NCBI GenBank assembly: GCA_013396755.1
Contig: VWZF01005475.1
Location: 401,008-465,007 of the forward strand
DNA: 64,000 nt
Reading direction: 5' to 3'
From: Sclerurus mexicanus
Lineage: Eukaryota > Chordata > Aves > Passeriformes > Furnariidae
Under the pieces are notes generated by a model that worked only from the letters and a program-made list of their open reading frames with translations, did no database searches and was not told where the DNA came from. Shown one piece after another: positions 59,251 to 64,000 of this stretch (within the stretch, counting starts at the first letter, position 1; every line of letters begins with the position of its first letter). The position numbers and the translations under genes were made by a program.

Positions 59251-60689
59251 GATTATGAGCAAAGTCATTGTTACATGCTTTTCAGTGCAGACATTCATAT
59301 TTAAATAAAGCAGAAAGTAGTTTTGGGTTTTTTTTTTCCCACGGAAGTAAATGCAGGAGTAAGAAGAACAAGAAGAAGGTATTCTCACTAATTCTCACTC
59401 TGGTTTTATTCCTTTCTTTTTAAAAAAAAGATCAAATTTTCTTTGAAGCACAGTATGGAGGCCATTTAAAAATAATAACCTTCCAAAGAGCCAGCTTCTC
59501 CAGCTGATGTGCTTTTGATCTTCTGTGTCCACTTTGCTCCTTACATCTCTCCTTGAAGCTATTTTGATCTACTATGGGAACTCTGGCAAATGTTTCCTCA
59601 CCTAACTTCATTATTTCTGAGGTTGGTTCTCTGTAGTATTCCCTCCTCAGAAACTGTTATTTGCTCTGTCCTCTTTCTTCCTGCACTTTGGTGAATAAAA
59701 TGTCCAAATTAACGTCCCATTTTATGAAAAATAACCATCCTACTTCTAGCATACTGAGGGTCTACTCTGATGAATAAAATGAAATGGAGTGTGAAAGGAA
59801 ATTCATGGAGGCTCAACCCCCGTTATCTTCTGTAGACTTCAGCTTAACTTTGCAGTGCATTACAAGCTTAGCTAATGTATTTCCCTGATTTAAGTAATTA
59901 CTGTAGTAATACATTAATAGAAACAAATTTAAGTTTAATTTCGTTTTCTGCAACAGATCAAAACCAATATTTGGGAATAACCCTCAGAGAAACAACCCTA
60001 TACAGCAGAAAAAGAAACGTCCATAGTGCTGCTATCACTTAATTGATCATTTATATCTAAGTATGAGAAACAAACAACATGGTTTTATTACAAGCAAATC
60101 AATTAAACAGGGTTGTTGAGGGGGGCAGTTCTGTTAACTTACAGGCACATCGCAAAGTTGTAAGGTGCCCGTTCCTGCCTGGACTTGGTACCAGGAATTG
60201 CTTGTGGTCAGGAATAGGGAAATTAGCAAAGGCAAAGATGTAGCTAAAACAAAGACCCACCAGCCACATGGCAGCCTTTGTGTGGAGGGAGGGGCCAAAC
60301 CATCTTGTCCAGTGCATCACTGGGTATGGGAGGGTAGGTCACAACCCGTCAGGAGGAGAGCAACACCCTTTCCCCTATTACCTAAGGTAGAGAAACAACC
60401 TTTTAAGGGAAAATCATGTTTAATGAATATGTATTAACTGACGTAAAAAGGGTGGAACTTTGTAGCCAGAAAAGACCTACAAAGGCATGGCTTTTGAAAT
60501 GGGAGGCGTGCTTCTGGACCTTCATGGCCTGAGCACCCATCACACACTGATATTACATTTTCCTGCTTGCTATACTTCATTTCACTGGTCTTTTGCTGTC
60601 TTTCTAAAATTAATAAAAAAGATTTTTGTACATAGGGAATTGAATTTGCACATTCTTGGCTTTTGGGGGTTAAGGAGGAGGGAATATGG

Positions 60690-60800
60690 GGTGATTTTTT
60701 TCCTGGTTTGTTTTTGTTTTGATTGAAGTTTTTTGTTTGCTTGTTGTTTTTTGGGGGTTTTTTTTTGAGTTTTTGGGGGTTTTTTTGTTACTCACTTTTA
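60690..60800 (+). repeat. G/T-rich low-complexity block
   Basis: TTTTTTCCTGG, TTTGTTTTTG and GGGGGTTTTTTTTT runs, with two separate runs of five G. Confidence 0.85.
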
Positions 60801-63639
60801 TCCCCCTGTAAACTAGGAGTATATAATAATTAGAGCTCTACAGTAAATTAACAAGTGCTTAAAAGACACCACGATGAACTCTAAAATGATAACTCATGAC
60901 CAAACCATATTCGGTGTGAGAAAGCATTATGGTTCACATAAGGAACTAGTTTGGCAGGAATTTGGTAGTCATGTATGGAAAGTGACAAGAAACAGCTCTT
61001 CAGTTTTATTAATTTTGCATACATAACACACAGTATGAATCTGCTCTTCTTGCTTTTTGTGACCCTTGACTCACACTGAGTCCATGTGTTATCATGCAGT
61101 GCTAACACTGTGCCGCCACACCAAGATAATGGCACCAGTAAGGACTAGTAAGGGTTAAATGAGCTCTTTTAACCAAGTGTCCTACACATATACATCCCTT
61201 TTTCCAAATTCTGAATAAAATCTTGCCTTTTTATCTACATATCTGTACATATACATGTGCATGTACTCTACAAAATATTTTTCTCCTTTAATCTCTGCCA
61301 CTGGAGTATCTGATCATGAAGACCAATAGAAAGGCCATGCCCAGCTCTAAGACCTCAAGCAATACAAATACTATTTGCCATCCTGGCACTACAGATTCTT
61401 TCTATGAAAAGACTTAAGAAGGTCAAGGGGTATATGAAGCATTGTTGGAAGATATTGTTGAAGCACTGAGTTGTTTTGGGTGGTATTGTATCTGTCTAAT
61501 TACAATCAGGTAAAGTTTATAATGTAGATAACTTCCTATGAGGTAGTCTTTCTACAGCCAGTAGGTATCAAATCAATATACACTGAGTAGTAGGGAATGA
61601 ACTATTCCTTTTTGAAGTACTTTCTGGAATAGTCTAGTATTACCCACAGAGGGCTGATTTATCTCCATTATTTGTAAAACAACCATAGAGACAACACTAT
61701 CCACATAGATGGAGACAGACATGTGGAAGCCCTACCCCTCCTATACTAGCAACAACAAAGCATCTTCTACAACTGCTTTCCACAGCTTCAGTATTCTGTG
61801 TGATACCAGGAACTTTTCTGCATTTACCCTCTGGCAGTACTTCTCCATTGCAGTACTCTGGCAGAGTTATGCAGCCTCATGCTGGGGACATATTATATCC
61901 AGATTACTTTAAAGCTCTCTAAAGTTGCCAGCACAGGCTCTGTGCCTTTCTAAATGTGCATTGTTCTACAGCAGCCGGTTCCATCCCAGTCTTTCACAAG
62001 CTATGTAATGTGGTGACTCTTCTGCTCTCCTTCCCCTTCCCACCCTCTTTAAGCTTTCAATCACTGACAATATATTCAAAACAAAGTATTCAAGAAATTA
62101 AAACCAGAATGAAATCCTCAAGGCCAGAATTCAGAATCCAGTTGTAAATTAAACATCTAGTTGTCTTTGTAGCATTAAAGTGATATAATAGCAAATAAGA
62201 TTTCTCATTTAAATGGTGATTCATGTGCCAGGGCAGACTGGAAGGAACATGCACACTGATCCAATCTGAGTAGGACGCAAAGTGCTGTTTCATCTTAGAC
62301 ATGTGAAGGAGTTCAGGCTCCTTAGACAAGTTAGTTGGGACTTCTAAAGGGGCAGGGATCTGAGGCAACTGGCGTATAGAGGAAACCACACAGAAGCATC
62401 CATGCTAACACGAAATGACCTTGATTATGAAGATCTGCCAAGAGAGAGGTTTTTGCGCATGACAAATCTGATGCATCCATGTCAGAAAGCTTCTCTTGTC
62501 CTTCAGTGACAGGGGATGAAGCACTGACCATAGTTAGTGCAATGGTAAAATTAATTCCAGCATTTTCCATTTTAAAGGCAAACTCCCATATTATTTCATC
62601 AAGAAGCAGCTGCAAAGCTCATATAATGATGGAATAGAGTCTCTGATTTCTACCCATCTGCCTGCTGGCAAACCCAAGAGTCTCACCAATTGTACAGACT
62701 CATGAATATTATACAGTATTTGAGGTTACTTCTTTTAACCTGTGTACACCAATCCAAAGAAAACCTATGAGTCTGTGGCTCTCCAGAGAACTCTGGGGAA
62801 ACAGAAAAAGTAGATCCATGAGCTGGCCAGGTAAGTCTCCAATGACTGACTGTTATTAATATGAGGAGGGTAAGGTTTAATAGTTACAGCAACACATTAA
62901 CAGAATGGTGAACTGGAATTGATTCCTTACACCTGTTCTGACTTTCCCTACATTGCTGGGAATCTTAACATATTCTCTCATCCTCACTTCTCACTTTTCA
63001 GTCCCCCAAAGGGAGACTTTTCCCACTTCTGGAAATTTGGTGGAAGGTGTTCTATGTGCAATGTATTATTTATAAAAGAAAAATACGGAGATTCACTTTC
63101 TGGAAGCAAAGGTCCTATTGTTTGACATTAAAACAGTGCTAGGGAAAGGCATTTATAAGCTGGTAGACACATCTAGTCAAATTCACAGTAGAAGAAAACA
63201 CTAGAAAAATGTCTTTCTAGTATATGGGCATAAAAGCTAGAGTTCTATTTAAAAGATGTGCATATTTATTTGACCTTCTCATTTTGACAGTGCATTTGAA
63301 ATTGTCAAATTGAGTCACATTCTCATTTAGCTTTGTACTGTATTAAATACTTGTCCTGTATCAACAACATGTATCAGGACACCAGCATAAGGATATTAAC
63401 ATGTCGTGTCATAAGTATATCAACAATACATTTAAGGACATAAGGCTGCTTTCCCTTCAAGACTGAGATTCTTCTAAAGCCATTTGAAGTTAGGTTTTTT
63501 TACTTCTCAATGAAAAGATAGCTCCAGCACAAGCTTCTTCCTGCTGATAAGCTAGTCTTTGAAGATGCTTTGAGTAAACAGGACCCTTTCCTGGACACCA
63601 TACTAAAATTTTACTTTGAATATATGGCGAGGATTGGGA

Positions 63640-63716
63640 GGGTAGTTTTGGTTTTGTTTTTTTTTTCAGGGGTCATGGTGGTGGGTTTGTTTGGTTGTTG
63701 TTCATTGGGGTTTCTT
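63640..63716 (+). repeat. G/T-rich low-complexity block
   Basis: TTTTGGTTTTG, poly-T and GGTGGTGGGTTTGTTTGG units, the same style as the other G/T-rich blocks. Confidence 0.8.
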
Positions 63717-64000
63717 TTCAAGCCACGGCATAAAGCCACACACTAACAGTTTTGGTTGTGAAACATATATTAAATCATTAAACTTAAAGCCCACTGCCTA
63801 CTGAACTATAATGTTCGCAATGTTTTTCCTGAATATTCTTAAATTCTAAGAACATTTGCTTTGTTCAAAAGTAGTGAGTTGTGAAAATTGTACTTGTTAT
63901 CTTTCCAGACTCAGAATTTATTTGGAGAGCTAACACTTAATTTGTGTTTAGTCACACCTGCCAGAATGACTCTCTGAAACTCACACCACCCCAGAACAGT

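Larger units (their letters stand above)
59251..64000. other. Intergenic, no gene recognised
   Basis: AT-rich sequence with two G/T-rich blocks (60690-60800, 63640-63716). No exon, RNA gene or named transposon was recognised. Open frames on both strands are short and overlap. Confidence 0.55.

Noticed and set aside
31362..64000. Exons of ERCC6L2, expected from human synteny
   Set aside because: No segment on either strand could be matched to it by eye; it probably lies beyond the window.

Overview
This window is vertebrate, almost certainly avian, nuclear DNA. It is AT-rich, exons are short and far apart with GT-AG introns, and the recognisable transposons are degenerate CR1-type LINE fragments (18.3 kb, 30.1-31.4 kb, 33.0-33.5 kb, 45.1 kb) with the typical avian 3' end. 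Blocks of G/T-rich low complexity recur. The two genes sit next to each other in human 9q22. From general knowledge that region corresponds to the avian Z chromosome, so a Z-linked locus is inferred, not shown. Almost none of the open frames longer than 60 codons is a real gene; the coding signal lies in exons of 36-150 bases found by comparison with remembered protein families.

Layout. (1) 1-2295: the last two coding exons of SLC35D2 (nucleotide-sugar transporter) on the plus strand, with stop codon and a nearby AATAAA. (2) 2331-6104: spacer. (3) 6105-29448: a decayed but still legible HSD17B3 (17-beta-hydroxysteroid dehydrogenase type 3) in the same orientation. Ten of eleven exons can be placed in order, with exon lengths close to the human gene. 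It carries a lost start codon, two in-frame TAA stops (exons 3 and 4), an 8-base deletion (exon 5), a one-base insertion (exon 9), a deletion in the cofactor-binding glycine motif (exon 2) and missing splice dinucleotides at exons 1, 4 and 9. Exons 6, 8, 10 and 11 remain open. This looks like a unitary pseudogene, and it is the main result. (4) 29.5-64 kb: no gene recognised; CR1 fragments, G/T-rich and A/C-rich simple sequence, small tandem repeats, two hairpins and one stretch (about 58.86-59.25 kb) that resembles a conserved non-coding element by eye.

How the parts fit. SLC35D2 supplies nucleotide sugars to the Golgi. HSD17B3 in other vertebrates reduces androstenedione to testosterone in the testis. 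They are neighbours but not functionally linked. If HSD17B3 is dead here, this bird must make testosterone with another 17-ketosteroid reductase. Residue numbers for HSD17B3 follow the human protein as remembered. No alignment or database search was run.
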